Of a stretch of 64,000 nucleotides of DNA, positions 1 to 12,055 are shown piece after piece (positions within the stretch are counted from its first letter, which is position 1; every line of letters begins with the position of its first letter). The stretch spans positions 62,001 through 126,000 of the forward strand of contig MSJH02000799.1 of NCBI GenBank assembly GCA_001931875.2, read 5' to 3'. Under the pieces are notes generated by a model. That model made no database searches. It saw only the letters and a program-made list of their open reading frames with translations, and was not told where the DNA came from. Source of the DNA: Byssochlamys sp. IMV 00236 (lineage: Eukaryota > Ascomycota > Eurotiomycetes > Eurotiales > Thermoascaceae). Position numbers and translations under genes: made by a program.

Positions 1-1715
1 TTTTCTTTTCCTTTCGGGCATGATGATTGTATTCCTGAGGCAGAGAGTTGTGTTGCATAGGCTAGAGTAAAGATACGAAGGATTAGTCCTTCAGCATAGA
101 AATAATCTCCTACATAGTTAACTAGTTGCACGGTGTATACATCACCAGTGAAATAGTGCACTATTCATAGAAAGTATAGAAGGTAATCGAAAGCACTAAC
201 CAGACGCCCAAGGATAAAATAAGCTTAAACGCTTTTTTTAAGCTTATCAAAGAAGTCCGATATTGGAAAACAACTACCCCCAAAAATCAATTATGTTGCT
301 AGAAAGCTAGGCTAAATCCCTTATTGAGGGTTGGATTCTACTAAGCAAAAGATCTAACTAAGTTATGCAGGTCTTCTATAATTCAAGAAAGCTATAGTTG
401 CTTCAACATCCGCAACTATCACCACCAATAATACATCGCGTACCTGGAAGGGATACTATGGAAGGTGTAAGAAGTATGAATGGCTGCTATAAAGATATGT
501 AAATCAGGCAATTGTAATTATTAGATATTAATCTCTATTGAAATGAATATTTGCTCATTCTTGTGACATCTATATAGTGACAAGTTTTATATATTTCCTA
601 TACTAGTCACCAGGTAAGCAACCACGACTCACTAAAGACATGTACAACGAAAGAAAATCCAACATAATGTCCTTCGCTCAGCAATCTCTAACGATCTATT
701 TAGAAGCCATTTTAGATATCAAAAGATCCCGCAGAGGTGTAGAAAGAGCATATGCGGAATTTCCTCCAATGAACAAGAACCCGGAATAAGTCAGCGAGAA
801 TATTTGATATTCTGGTAGAGGCCAGCGTGCCAGCGTCGTATACAGAATCTGTGCGAAACTGCCTTCAGAAAGTTTGAGATCAGTGCATCAATAACAGATA
901 CCATTTCCGATGGTTAGCAGGCCGTTACTTACGCTCTGGCACTCAAGGTTTTTGATAATTTTTTCCAATGTTGGCACCAAGGCTCTTACAACGAACTACC
1001 CAGTTTGAAATGAGCACCACGAAGTGACATCTCTCTCCGGGCTAAACAACCTCCCAGTAATACTGACCGATATGTCGTAACTACAAACTTCTAAGACGGT
1101 ATTACTTCTTGGTGGTTCAGTGTATATATTATCCATCGCCTGTTATCTGTACTTAGCGCCATGTATGTCATACAGTAATGTCAACTGCATCTCCACGACA
1201 ACCACCCGAGACTCCTGGACGCCACCGATGAGATACCCAGGGGATATTAGAGGTATCGACCGACAATAGGAAAACCCCGTATACATAGAAGTTGAGCACA
1301 ACCCGAAGACCCTTTGGAATCATGAATCGTATCCCTTGTCTTTGAAGTTTGACTTCGCTGTCCAAAGGAGAAAACAAAAAGGAGTGGACAACGCGCGGTA
1401 TAGATGTATGGTATCATGGAGGGACACATGGAAAAACAACCAAAGAACGAGTCTCTTCGAAGTAAGCCCGAGGGCAACCGCAATACCTGAGACAAGACCG
1501 CAGTAGTAGTAGGACAAAAGCCCCTGCAGTGGTGACGCCATGCTGTGTCCCATCGAAGACGCAATAGTGAAAATGCTAGGGTTCGAAGGGCAAGTCAAGA
1601 AGTGCTTGCTCCGCTGGCATGACATGGCATGTCAGATAAATGCGTCGATCCCGTACCGAGACATATAGTTGCTATCCAAGCACAATATTAACGGGAAATT
1701 ATTAAGGAGAAGCCG
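1..1715. other. Gene-poor AT-rich stretch
   Basis: No convincing gene is visible. The first 1.1 kb is visibly AT-rich and has stops in all frames at short spacing. Small ORFs near 1168-1625 on the minus strand are hydrophobic in one frame but overlap each other in three frames, have no start context and match no family I recognise. A short perfect inverted repeat lies at 219-247. The last part (about 1600-1715) is probably the 3' untranslated region of the metallopeptidase gene that ends at 1716. Confidence 0.5.
219..247. repeat. 10-bp perfect inverted repeat (hairpin)
   Basis: ATAAGCTTAA at 219-228 is repeated as its reverse complement TTAAGCTTAT at 238-247 around a 9-nt T-rich loop. Each arm contains a HindIII-like palindrome. 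It lies in AT-rich non-coding DNA; I see no function and such a match can arise by chance in AT-rich sequence. Confidence 0.5.
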
Positions 1716-4288
1716 TCAACCCAAGCTCCGCATGACCCCGAAACTCCGACTATCCGAAAGCCACGGGGTGGTATCAAAGTATGCCTTCACGGTGTTAGTC
1801 TGCCAATTATCCGGGTTAAGAACCTGAGGGATAAGAAGTCCTTGTACATACCCTGATCCGCCCCTGGCATTACCAAACACGCCTGACTTTCTTCCCAGGC
1901 TGGTGAGTATTTCGATGCCATCAATCCAGAGACCAGCTCTAACGTAGAAACCGAGTATACTCTCTCCACGACGTGTGTCTGCTAAACCCTTAGTCGCAAA
2001 TAAGAAAAAGAAAATTTCCATCAACTAGACATACCGAGCACGAATTCATCACCACCTGGCTTTCCCCCTCTCTTTCCAAACAGCTGGCTGGTGCGATCTT
2101 CATAGCAGAATTCGATACCATCCAACGCATACCCGTGGTAGATCTTTACGGACGTTAACAACTTCGTCTGTTTAGCGCATTCCAGAATGATTTCTTGTGG
2201 TTGAGTGCCATCCATCTGGGAGAAGCCCAGTTTGCTGCCCTTATATCCGGGCTGCCCATTAGGTAGCTTCACCAAGGAATGTTTCGACTTTAGTGCCCCC
2301 AGATCATGCACAGTATGTCTGCCAAGTCCACCAGAGAAAATCTCCAACCTTATCGCCTTCTTTTTCTTCTCTTCAGGAACACGCTGTCGTAGCTCACCTT
2401 CCGTGATCGTGACCTGCTTGGATATGGGGCAGTTGCCCGTTTCACCATTCACAAATTCGATAAAAGAGTGACAGGTGTCATCACCCTCTGCATAAATCTC
2501 CAAAAACGCAACACCGGAAGCTGCAGTAATCAGGATCTTCCCGTTATCGACCGGCCAAACTTGGACACTGTCGTCATAGCTGCAGGGAGCGTCACTCGGT
2601 AACCGGAAGGAGGGATGGAATCGGAAACGCAAGGCGTCGAGTCGATGCCACGCACACTCATCAGCAGGCAGACAGACCTTCAATCCCTGCGACTTTGTGC
2701 GAGTGGAAAACGACTCGCGAATGCTGAATGTTCTGTTGAGTCGAACGTAATCACGAAGCATTACACCGGACTCTTGGTGAGGGCATCCGAAGAGATGACC
2801 GACCTCGTGGAGGTGGGCTCCTATACCGATATTGGCAGCTTCCCAGTTACTGCCGGATTCACCGCAGTCATTGGCCACATAGTTTGTATCTGTTCGAGTA
2901 CAATCCGTGAATGCACTGACAACCTCTTCCATGCAGGAAGGATAGCTCTGTAGATTGTGAGAGCCGAAAATAGCCATCTTAATCTCACCTCCAGCTGAAC
3001 CAAGAGCCGCGTGTCCTGTGATTGTCTGAGCATTCTTATCCCAATGGGCGTCTAGGAGCAAGACAGAAACATAACGCTTCTGTCCTGGCTGGACCCTGAA
3101 ATAATCGCGCACCGCGTCTTTGGCGATATTGAAGAGCTCGTCCTTTCTAGTCGCAGGACCGTACTGCTGCGCAATGTTTAGATCCCTCAATTCCGCCACC
3201 GTCTTCTGGGTTCGCACTATATGAATTCTCGCTTCATTCCTCATCTGGCCAGACTCCGCGTCGCGGCAACTAATAGTTCCGGGCTGAAACTCCTCTTCGA
3301 ATCGGAAACATCGTCTTCCGAAATTGTTTCGAAACATCTGTTCCCCAGTGAATGCTTGCCACAGATAAGCAGCCATACGGTACTTTCGGATAGCCGTCTC
3401 GAGCCCATTGCCTTCCCTCTGTATCCTCTCTGGGACAGCGTCAAAAGTACCGTTTGAATCCTTTCCCATAAGAATCACCAAGTCCAGTGGGGGCGTATTC
3501 ACCAACGGAAGGTAATTGATACTCATCCAGGAGGAATGAGCAGCTCCAGCGGATAGCTTAGGTGTCGTAAAATCAAATCGCAGCCTGTTGGGCCCAGGCA
3601 CCAGATGAACAAGGGCCTTGAAATGCGATTCCGAAACCGGCCAGCTTGTTGCAGGGAACGTATCCTGGTTATGATAGACCGTCAAGGTCCCGTCCAGCAC
3701 GTGCTGCCTGGGGTCTGCGATTTGGCCATAGATCAGTAGGACCTTTTGGTGCACCTGGTGCAATCATTTCAGTCAGCATCGCCCCTTAAGTTGATTATCC
3801 GTCCATCATGGACGTGAAGCGCAGTTCGTACCCATGAGTTTTCTGAAATGGAAAGAATTCTCGGAGCGTAAGGAGAGCTCGGAGGAGGCGATCTCCAGGT
3901 TCCATTGCTGCTGAATGAGCCGCCGGTCTGCTACCACCCCGTTAGCACTACCCCTTGCAGGCCGCCTCCGGTCGCACGTTTAGGTGCAGGGTTCGCTGGA
4001 TATGCTTACGGCACTGTTCCTGGTCGATTGAGATGTGAGCGGTACTGGACGTTGCGGAAGAGGCGAGGCAGCAATCGAAGCATTGGTATTACTGCTGGTC
4101 TGGCTCAATGCGGGAAGGTTTTGAGAGGACAGATCGGGCTTGATGGATGATGGAGGCGTCGAGCTGGACGACGTCTCGATAGTCGAAGAGGATTTTCCCG
4201 AGGCCATGTCTCCATTGGACTGTTCGCTGGAGGCGTTAGTCCGAAAGCTGGCCTTTGATCGCCGTCGCAGTTCCTTGAAGATGGACAT
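1716..4288 (-). CDS. Putative zinc metallopeptidase with jacalin-like C-terminal domain (YIL108W family)
   Basis: Predicted exons on the minus strand: 4288-4010, 3927-3832, 3754-2035 and 1978-1716, giving about 785 aa. Donors are GTAAGC, GTACGA and GTATGT; intron 1 has a CTAAC branch site. All three joins keep frame. The last acceptor could also be three bases upstream (1981). The protein has a Ser/Thr-rich N-terminus (about 1-110). A beta-rich region and a metallopeptidase domain follow, with the extended zinc motif HEVGHLFGCPH at about residues 441-451 (HExxHxxGxxH). The C-terminus resembles a jacalin-like lectin fold, with GGDEF and GFYVRAG...IDGIEI patches near the end. This order matches the poorly characterised fungal peptidase family of yeast YIL108W and S. 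pombe SPAC607.06c. I see no signal peptide, so it is probably intracellular. Substrate unknown. It is transcribed away from the Whi5-like gene across a 2.6-kb spacer. Confidence 0.85.
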
Positions 4289-6884
4289 GTCGACTATTTA
4301 GACGCCGGACTACCGCCCTGCACTTGGATCATTTGACGGAGACGATGGAATCGTGACTCTCTGCTTTCCCAGCGTGCGCCACAGGTAAGGAACGGCAGGT
4401 ACCTTTCAAGGCAAACGGCGGAACGAAGGGGCAGGCCTGGCAATCTTGTGGTGGAAAGCGATCGCAAACCGGTCGCAGTTGACGAAGGAAAGCAGCCAAA
4501 TTCCCACCGAAGGTTGGACAAGGAAAGACGGCACCCAGCAATAAAGAACGACAAGGGAAATAAAAGAAAAGAAGATGCGAAAGCAAAAGGGAAATACGAG
4601 ACAGGAAATCAGGGAAAAGGATCAGGAGCAATGAGCTGGAGATTCGAGTGAACACTGGTGGGTCATGAGCCGGGGAGTGCGATCAGTTAATTGTACAGAA
4701 CTGCTAACTAACGACATACTACTACGTCGTCTCTGCTTGGATAGCTAATAAGAATAATCCTGACACGGGAGTGTCTACGTAGACCCAGATTCCACAGGCC
4801 AACGAGAGTCTTAGCATCCGGTTATCATCTCGTGGATTGCAACCACCGAGATATGTGGCCGTCAGCGCAGGCCGCTCCAGAGTCCAGGGAGGCCACCTTG
4901 TTTCACGGCACCATTCCTGCGGGGGAGTCCATCAACCTGGAGATCCTGACGATCGACTCCCGATGTTTCTATAGACATATCTGTTGTGATCTTTCCAACT
5001 ACGGGAAGCCGGGGGCTTGAGCTTCTCGACGGCATGACTGCAGTGACGTGCAGCTTCACAATTCACACCCTCCGGCACAACGGTGGCCGGGATGGCGGCT
5101 ATGACTCTGTGATAGGACCGTGCGAATTGGATTCTTAACCCCATCTTGTTCAGAGATGCTAATAATACGTCTGGTTCAGCTCAAACAAGCCGTCTGTCGG
5201 GCATGGCATCTCAGTGCTACTGCGCCAAGGTGAGATCGATCGTCGCTTGATGCCAATAATAATAATGGCCAGGTTTGGTTCTTAACTAAGTAGCCACTAA
5301 GTACCGCGCCCCGCTCGAGCTCCTCTAGAGCTGATGCTAAAGCTATCTAATGCGAAATCGAATCCTCCTGCCAAGGGTCCTGTCATCGAGAATCTGCCAG
5401 AAGCGCATTGGACATCGTGCTTGGAAGACGTTGTCCGCGCGTACTGTACAGAGAGGACGGCTGTCTCAGTTCGCATTCGAAGGACAGAAAGATCCGGCAT
5501 CGATATTATTTGTTATCATTCTCCATCAAGTTAACTAACTACTGTAACACGGATGAGAAAGCACGGACTTCCCAGATAGTTAAGTGAGTACTTATGGCCA
5601 TTGAGCTTCCGTCCCGAACTGACAATCCCTCGGATACCTTAGGACGCGTAACCGGGAATGTGAGGACTCTCCTCTTGCACCTTGATCCCGGACTCACCAA
5701 GTTGAACAGGGTATCTACCAGACTTATCTTCAAATTGACCATCACGGACGACGACAACCCCACAGTGCAGATGTAAGGATCGAGTGATTGTCTAGTCGCG
5801 AGTCCCCAATTTTTATTATTTATCGAGAGGAGCCCTTCTTGCTTCGAATCCCCTTCTGATATAATCACTCTACCCTACTTCCACATAGCAAACAAAAAAA
5901 GGGAACCAGCATACACAAAGGGATCGTCTCTATCCAGCGATGAGTGGACTACCATACAGATCGCATCGTCCTACCTGAGATGAACTGCAGGGATCGCTGA
6001 CAAAGGGGGATTGTGGGTCCTGATTAACTATTATTATGTCCTGATTTTCTGAACAGCTTGAGGGCGCTGGCTTTTTTAAGGTTGGTTGCAAGGGCAGCAG
6101 TGCTGGCATGGAGTCGCTGTGGAGATGTTGATGGATAGTTAGAAGAATAGGATAGGATAGGATAGGATAACCAGAACAGCGAGACTATGCTTAAGTACTG
6201 TACTGTGCTCTCCAACTTGACTATGCCCGTAGAATGATCCATTCTCTCTCATCGTCAACACAGTGTCGACTCTGAAAGCATGCTATCTAGTGTCTGTTGT
6301 ATGCTTCTGGACGGGATAATCAATGACGTGGAGGTCGCATGGTCGACCTAGGCTGGCTGTAGACTTGATAAATCCGGCACGAATGAGGCCCTAAGATCCT
6401 AAGTAGCGATAGCCCTGAGAAAAGGGCTGAAACGGAGCGTCGAGCAGCGAGTCAGGGCCCATTCCGTGAGGAGACGGCGCCCGGATTCTGGCCCGGCGTG
6501 TTGCTCGCTTTGGCTCCAGGTCCCACCACTGCTGGATTCTGCCTCAGCCTTTCTCTCTCGTCTCTCCAGTCAATCTCAAAGAGCTTTCATACATCTTCTT
6601 TGCAGACTTCTGATACCACCGTGCAGGTCGGGTCTGGTGTTTTTTTTCTCGTGCAGCTACGGGCCTTGTCCGGTCCTTCTCATTGCATTCATTTGGGGTC
6701 CTCCCCGTCTGCTATTCTTCGCACGGATCCAATCCGGTCTTCCTCCCTTGAATCACGACGGATCCTTCCACTCGCGTGCATCTTGCAGTTGACGACTCTG
6801 GGAGCTGCCGTCTGAAGTGACAGGATACAAAGCAATTCTGGTTCCGGATGTTCTTGAATTGATTTACGCTTAATCGAGTCCACC
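4289..6884. other. Long divergent intergenic region
   Basis: 2.6 kb separates the metallopeptidase start (minus) from the Whi5-like start (plus). ORFs here are all under 110 codons and mostly overlap in several frames. The only repeat I note is a short GATAG microsatellite at about 6147-6169. Pyrimidine-rich stretches at 6550-6800 resemble the leader of the Whi5-like gene. Nothing else can be supported. Confidence 0.5.
6147..6169. repeat. GATAG microsatellite
   Basis: Four tandem near-perfect copies of a GGATA/GATAG pentamer in intergenic DNA. GATA cores could be read by GATA factors, but the regular spacing suggests simple repeat slippage. Confidence 0.7.
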
Positions 6885-8067
6885 ATGCCTCTGTCCAGCC
6901 CACGCAGTTCAGCTGAGAGAACACTCCGCAAAATTGACATTGCTCAGGTAGGATCTCTTTGATATAATATTTATACCAGCTACGCCCAGCACGTCCCTCC
7001 AGAGCCCCTCCTTTCTGGTGCTGACGTATTCTTCTCTTGAATAGGTATCCCTTAGTCTTCAGGATCGCCTAGGCCTTGCCAAAGTGAAATATCAAAATGG
7101 CCGTCTGCGTGCGCTGGGCACCCATGGTCAGAACGAAGATGTCCGGACTGGCTTTCCCACGAGCGACAGACCGTCCGATTCCTCATCCGAAATTATACAA
7201 AACGGTTATGAGACGCCGCTAACCTCGCCTCCCCTGGGATCCTCGCTTTTCACAAAGGAATTGCCTAGGTCAGCGAGAAACAGACACGCAGCGACCTTCA
7301 ATCCTGGAGCGATGCACCCCATGCTGACTGCCAGTCGAAAGCGTGTGCGGTCGAACTCGATAACGGACCGTCCTGCGAAAATGGCTCGGGTCTCGTGGAA
7401 AAGTTCTCATCGGCTACCGGAGTCGTCTCCAGGGTTCAACCGTCCCCGGTCCATGTATACCAGTCATGCTTCCTTTGTCTCGGACGCTCCGACGATCCCC
7501 GAGCTTTCGTCGCCAGGTTGCCATAACCACTCCGACGATGACAACGATCCAGATCTCCCTGTACACAGTTTTCAGAACGTCAGTTCGTCGATGATCAGCT
7601 CTTCGCCTCCGCGCACCCCACCTCCTAACCATTCTCGCCTGACGCGGACCGACAAGGCTTTGCAACGAGAGGATGGGGCAGATCTGCTCCTCTATCTGGC
7701 AAATTCTCCAACGCCCGCCGCGATCAGCAATAAGACGCAAAACCGCGACGTTTTACCGTCGACTCCGCCCAGCCAACACGCAATGCTGCCGTCGTTGACT
7801 CCTACGCCGGGCGGCGGTCTCTTCGCCAACTTCGGCACGCCCAATCAGCAGTTCAACTTTGCGGATTTCGTCAATGTCACGCCCAGCCCAGCCCAGGTCC
7901 CCTGGGGTGGGAGAACACCAGGCGGTCCATCAAGGACACCACTCGCGGCCAAGGACGCTAGAAAGAGACTGAACTTCGACAATCTGCCTCCTCCTAATGC
8001 GGACAGCCCGGGAAAGGGCAAAGATTCCGGCCTCGCTTTGCAGCTAGGTGGAGAGCTACGGCCATGA
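6885..8067 (+). CDS. Whi5/Nrm1-like G1/S transcription repressor
   Basis: Exons 6885-6947 and 7045-8067; the 97-nt intron has a GTAGGA donor, a GCTGAC branch site and a TAG acceptor and is in phase 0, giving 361 aa. The N-terminus carries a short conserved-looking helix, VSLSLQDRLGLAKVKYQNG, at about residues 22-40. This resembles the RLxLAxxKV patch of the fungal Whi5/Nrm1 family, whose members bind SBF/MBF and silence G1/S genes until phosphorylated by CDK. The rest is disordered and rich in S/T-P sites (TPPSQ, TPTPGG, TPSPAQ, RTPLAAK), as expected for a CDK target. Later short patches (ADLLLYLANSP, FNFADFVNVTPSP) look conserved. There is a basic cluster RKRVRS and several KR pairs. The family call rests on short motifs, so it is moderate. 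Confidence 0.6.
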
Positions 8068-9493
8068 AATCGTTTATTTTATCAGGATGACATCCGCATC
8101 CTCTTTTCCTTATGTGTCTCCCTTTTTCCTTTGTCTAGCAATCACATTTCTGCCACGACCCCTTGATGATGTACGATGTGCGTACGATATGGGATTCTAT
8201 AGGAATCCTCATTGTCAGCTCTTCCCTTAACCTTCTCCCCCAATGCATCTGCACCACGGCGCTCTCGTCATTTTCCAAAGCATTATTTCGTGTGTTTTAT
8301 TCCTCTCTCATCGATATTACATCCGACTCCTGTCCATACACTCCATTTTTTTTTATTCCTTTCCTCTGTTTGGCTACGGTCCATACGTCGACGTCTCCTT
8401 GTTATCCAGCACCGCAACACAACGATTCTCCCTTGGTTTTTCCCTTTTTATCCCTTTTTATTACGTTTCCCTTCCAGCGGATATGGGACTTTTCCGAAGA
8501 GAACGGTCCAGATCATGGTTATGCATATGGGATGGATATGGTTGCTACGGCGATGGGTGGAATGCAAGTGGGTTGGGTACATACCCCACGCAGGAGAAAA
8601 AAAAAATGACTTTTTTTTTCCCTTTTTTTTTCTTTATCTAATTCCGCTTTCCTTTTTTTTCTTTTCCCGTTGCTCAGTGAAGAAGTTTCCGGGCACATTG
8701 CATGTAAGGGTTTCGGTGGATGGATACCACAGACCAAATTACCTTGGTTCAGATCACACAAACCTTCAAATCCACGGCTCCTGAAATCAGGACGTCTTTT
8801 ATAGCTACCATCTTCACTTTATAATTCCAATAACGCCAAAATATACACAGTATACTACAATTGACCCCCCTCTCGCCATTGCCCGAAGCCGCGAGGACTT
8901 ACCTTCTGTGCGCGGCCAAAACTGCAATATTTTTCTTTTGAAGCGGGGTTCTTCGGGCCGACGCGTCTGAGTTCGTGTCGTGTCGTTTTCGCGTTAGCAC
9001 TATTGTCGCAAACAGACTAGGGCCATGCGAAGCTGTGTTGGCGGTGGACCCTGGCTGCCTTGGGCTGAACTCTATCCTGCCAATGGGGATTTTTCTTTTT
9101 GGTTTTTGTCTAATTTTAGGGCGGGAGAGGGGATGACGTAGGGCATTTGAGGGTAGTCTTGGCGCTGGAGGTGGGATGATCGATTCTGGCGTATAGGTTA
9201 TTATCATGGGAAGTGGTCTTTATAGAGTGGTTATTTTGGTTAATTAGGAGGTAACAGTTGATTGTGTAGGTATATGCATATACATCTTTTTTGGATGGTA
9301 TTATGTCGATGAGGTCGTGGATACATACATACAGATATATGTATATATACAATGTTCGTTAGGCCCAAAGACATAATGCAACACCCAACGTTTCTTGCAA
9401 AAGAGGCATAAGATAATGAAAATTACCGCTCTACCATAGAGTACGTTTCCAAGAAGGAATTCCACTAGAATATCCAAGCGAAGCTCCCCACGG
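8068..9493. other. Convergent intergenic region with homopolymer runs
   Basis: It lies between two convergent genes (Whi5-like ends 8067, ligase ends 9494). Several T and A runs at 8340-8680 fit 3' untranslated sequence and polyadenylation signals. TA/CATA-rich sequence at 9260-9350 likely belongs to the ligase 3' side. A GTAAGT-like donor is present on the minus strand near 8896 but I could not build a coding exon around it. No gene is supported. Confidence 0.5.
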
Positions 9494-12055
9494 CTAGTCC
9501 TCCTGCCAGCCCAGCGTGTCCTCTTCATTTGCTGGCTTATCCTGCTCCTCAGTCTTCGACCGTTCTACCTGTTTTCTGTATAGACTCGCAAGGTAGTCCG
9601 AGGTGCTCGCCTCGTCGATCGTCTTGTCTTCACGGACTCTGAGAAAGCGTGGGAAGCGGAGACTGAGACCTCTCTCGTCGCTCACGAGTCCAATGGCGGC
9701 AGTATAAGTCGGACTAAGTGTGATGTCGGCAAAGGCCATCTCCCACACTTCCTGGGGCTCAAACCATACCTCTGGTTCGCCAAAATATTCAACGTAACTG
9801 GGTCGCGCGATAACGTTGTCGCTGCCTTCGGCATACTTCTCTTTCATACTCTGGTAGAACTTGTCCGTAAAGCCGGACATGCACTTTGTGACTGCTTGGA
9901 GGCTCCCTGATTCTGGATCACGCACTGCCATGAGGACGGGAGACCACCACTTGGCCTTTCGGCCTTGTCCGTGCCATCCTGCGATCGGGATCAAGTCAAG
10001 TGTGTCGGACGCTGTACTGTAATCCTTCTTGACCTTCAACCACGAATCTAGACGTTTATCTGGTTCATAGGTCGACAAGAGTGCTTTCCGTCGTGATCGG
10101 GTCTCTTTGATCTCGGTCGAACCGCCATTCTTAGATTCTCGACTGTTGCTTGATTCGGCTTTGAGAGCCTTGGCCTCGTCCGTATCTTGCATTGGGTCCG
10201 CCGAGTCTAGGGCCGGACCCGATGGAGATGCATTGTCGAGGACCTTGACCATGATACCTTCGCATTTTGCATCTGTAGCACTCTTGAAGAACTCCAACAC
10301 AGCATCCGAGTCTGCGGATGTCGCATCCAGACTCTTGACCCAGGTAAACCTATTTGGGATTTCCACGAATAGGCTCCGAAGCAGCTCCCTCCGTTCTCGG
10401 AACGGCCGGTCAAGCAAAGGTTGGCCATTCAAGTACATCAGATCAAATGCAAAAAGACACACCTTGACCTTGATGGCACCTATCTCGACGTTCTTCTTCG
10501 CACGGTTTGTCAGTACCTGGAAGGTCTTCAACTCGCCCGTCTCCTGGTCGACGGCGACCACTTCTCCTTCGAGGATGAAGCTGGAGACGCCCTCGCCGCG
10601 GATCTCAGGTACCAGAGATACAAGATCAGGGTATTTGTCCGTCATGAGTTCTAGATGTCTGGAGAATATCGAAACCTTTCCCTGAGCGTCGCAATGAACC
10701 TGTGCACGTTGACCATCATACTTGTACTCGCAACTAAAGTCTCTACCCTGAAGCTTTGTAAGCATATCAGCAAGATTACGCGTGATGCTACCCAGCATTG
10801 GCCGCAGAGGAATATGAAGACACAGTCCGCAGCGGATCAATAGTTCCTCTGTTACTCCGATCTCGAGGAGGCAAGGAACGAGATCGTCATAATTAGGATG
10901 TCTTGCGTAGGATGCTTTCACAATCTCTTCGGCACCGCTATATAGTGCCGTAAGCTCTTCTTTCTTCAGACGCGAAAGCTCCGTCGTCGAACGAATAGAG
11001 AATTCCGCGCCTACTGGCCTCGAAATCAAGAACGCTCGAGCAAGCGCAATTAGCATCGTCGTTTTGACTGCTCCGATACGCAGATGCTGCACCAGAGTCC
11101 TCACGATGTATCTGCTTTCTTCAGCTCCTCGGGTGTCTTGAAGCAATTTCTCGACGATCCGTTGCTTTGTCTCTTGGCTCCCAGTACCTTTGCTCTTTGC
11201 GATCTTCACCAACGATTGATATACACCTTTGATTGTCAAAGGCTTGGGTTTTCTCAATGTAAACGTTTGTCTCTTTTTGGCTTCAAAAGCGACGTCTCCA
11301 GCGTCGCCGTGCTTGTCGTAAAGTGTCTTGAGACCCTGGCTATTGAGACCAAAGACCTTCTTCAACGCTTTCGATATCGCAGAACCTCCCAAGCCAAGCT
11401 CCAGAGGAACATATGGAGGCGCAAAGGAGTTCGTTGCCAACCAGACAGCAGGGAGTAGACTCGATGGGTCTCCTTCAATAAGGACCCTCAACAGATTCAC
11501 CAAGGTGTCCACGATCTTGATTCTGCTCTGTGTACTGTTCACAAGAACGAAGGCTCTTGTTAATAGTGCGTACGATGCATCTCCACCCTCGGATGCCCAG
11601 TATGCCCTGAGCTCGTCCACGTATTTGGATGGCTCAAAGGTCAAAGGGCTCTGATCAAAAGGAACAGTTAATGAGATCGCATCTTCCGTGCCTGTCGAAG
11701 ACTGTAAAGATAGTGTCTCTTTCTTTGGAGACGAGATGACCTGTTTCAAAGTGGTCTCCTTTGAACTTCCGTCATTGGAAGTATTGTTCAACTCATCCAA
11801 TTGCGCTGTATTTTCTGAGGGTTTGGTAGCTGATGAAGACGAGCCGTCCTCTTTATCCCATTCCGCCTGTAGTTTGCGAGCAAGTGCTTCATCTGAGAGC
11901 GCGTCCTGATTATCTGATGTGATATTTTCCTGCGACTCCTCGGTTTTCTTTGCGCGCTTGGTAGCTTGTCCTTGGAAGAAGGATTCGATACTCCTCATAC
12001 GCTGCTGCGGAGCTTCCGACTCGTTGACCTTGCGTTTCTTGGCCGGACTGGGCAT
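9494..12055 (-). CDS. cdc9: DNA ligase I (ATP-dependent)
   Basis: A single-exon ORF of 853 aa, close to the usual fungal length. The enzyme seals nicks between Okazaki fragments and in excision repair. A nuclear localisation signal sits at the N-terminus (PAKKRKV, residues 4-10). A PCNA-box-like IESFF follows at about 23-27; the glutamine of the canonical QxxIxxFF box is a methionine here. The DNA-binding domain occupies about 135-400. The adenylation domain has motif I EYKYDGQR with the nucleophile at about K445, then motif III-like FILEGEVVAVD, AFDLMYLNG, motif IV EGIMVK and motif V WLKVKKDY. The OB-fold domain follows. The start is the first ATG; 244 bp separate it from the divergent RINT1 gene, so they share a promoter region. 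I saw no ACGCGT MCB box there. The symbol is the yeast name (S. pombe cdc17). Confidence 0.97.
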   Translation of the reverse strand: MPSPAKKRKVNESEAPQQRMRSIESFFQGQATKRAKKTEESQENITSDNQDALSDEALARKLQAEWDKEDGSSSSATKPSENTAQLDELNNTSNDGSSKETTLKQVISSPKKETLSLQSSTGTEDAISLTVPFDQSPLTFEPSKYVDELRAYWASEGGDASYALLTRAFVLVNSTQSRIKIVDTLVNLLRVLIEGDPSSLLPAVWLATNSFAPPYVPLELGLGGSAISKALKKVFGLNSQGLKTLYDKHGDAGDVAFEAKKRQTFTLRKPKPLTIKGVYQSLVKIAKSKGTGSQETKQRIVEKLLQDTRGAEESRYIVRTLVQHLRIGAVKTTMLIALARAFLISRPVGAEFSIRSTTELSRLKKEELTALYSGAEEIVKASYARHPNYDDLVPCLLEIGVTEELLIRCGLCLHIPLRPMLGSITRNLADMLTKLQGRDFSCEYKYDGQRAQVHCDAQGKVSIFSRHLELMTDKYPDLVSLVPEIRGEGVSSFILEGEVVAVDQETGELKTFQVLTNRAKKNVEIGAIKVKVCLFAFDLMYLNGQPLLDRPFRERRELLRSLFVEIPNRFTWVKSLDATSADSDAVLEFFKSATDAKCEGIMVKVLDNASPSGPALDSADPMQDTDEAKALKAESSNSRESKNGGSTEIKETRSRRKALLSTYEPDKRLDSWLKVKKDYSTASDTLDLIPIAGWHGQGRKAKWWSPVLMAVRDPESGSLQAVTKCMSGFTDKFYQSMKEKYAEGSDNVIARPSYVEYFGEPEVWFEPQEVWEMAFADITLSPTYTAAIGLVSDERGLSLRFPRFLRVREDKTIDEASTSDYLASLYRKQVERSKTEEQDKPANEEDTLGWQED

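Noticed and set aside
1168..1625. Overlapping minus-strand ORFs with a hydrophobic patch
   Set aside because: Three frames overlap, no start or splice support and no family recognised.
8163..8784. Three overlapping plus-strand ORFs of 130-190 codons
   Set aside because: They overlap in three frames in T-rich 3' DNA and encode Phe/Leu runs from homopolymers.
8830..9130. Intron-like donor and small reading frames on the minus strand
   Set aside because: A GTAAGT donor near 8896 is present but no exon with coding character or family resemblance could be assembled.
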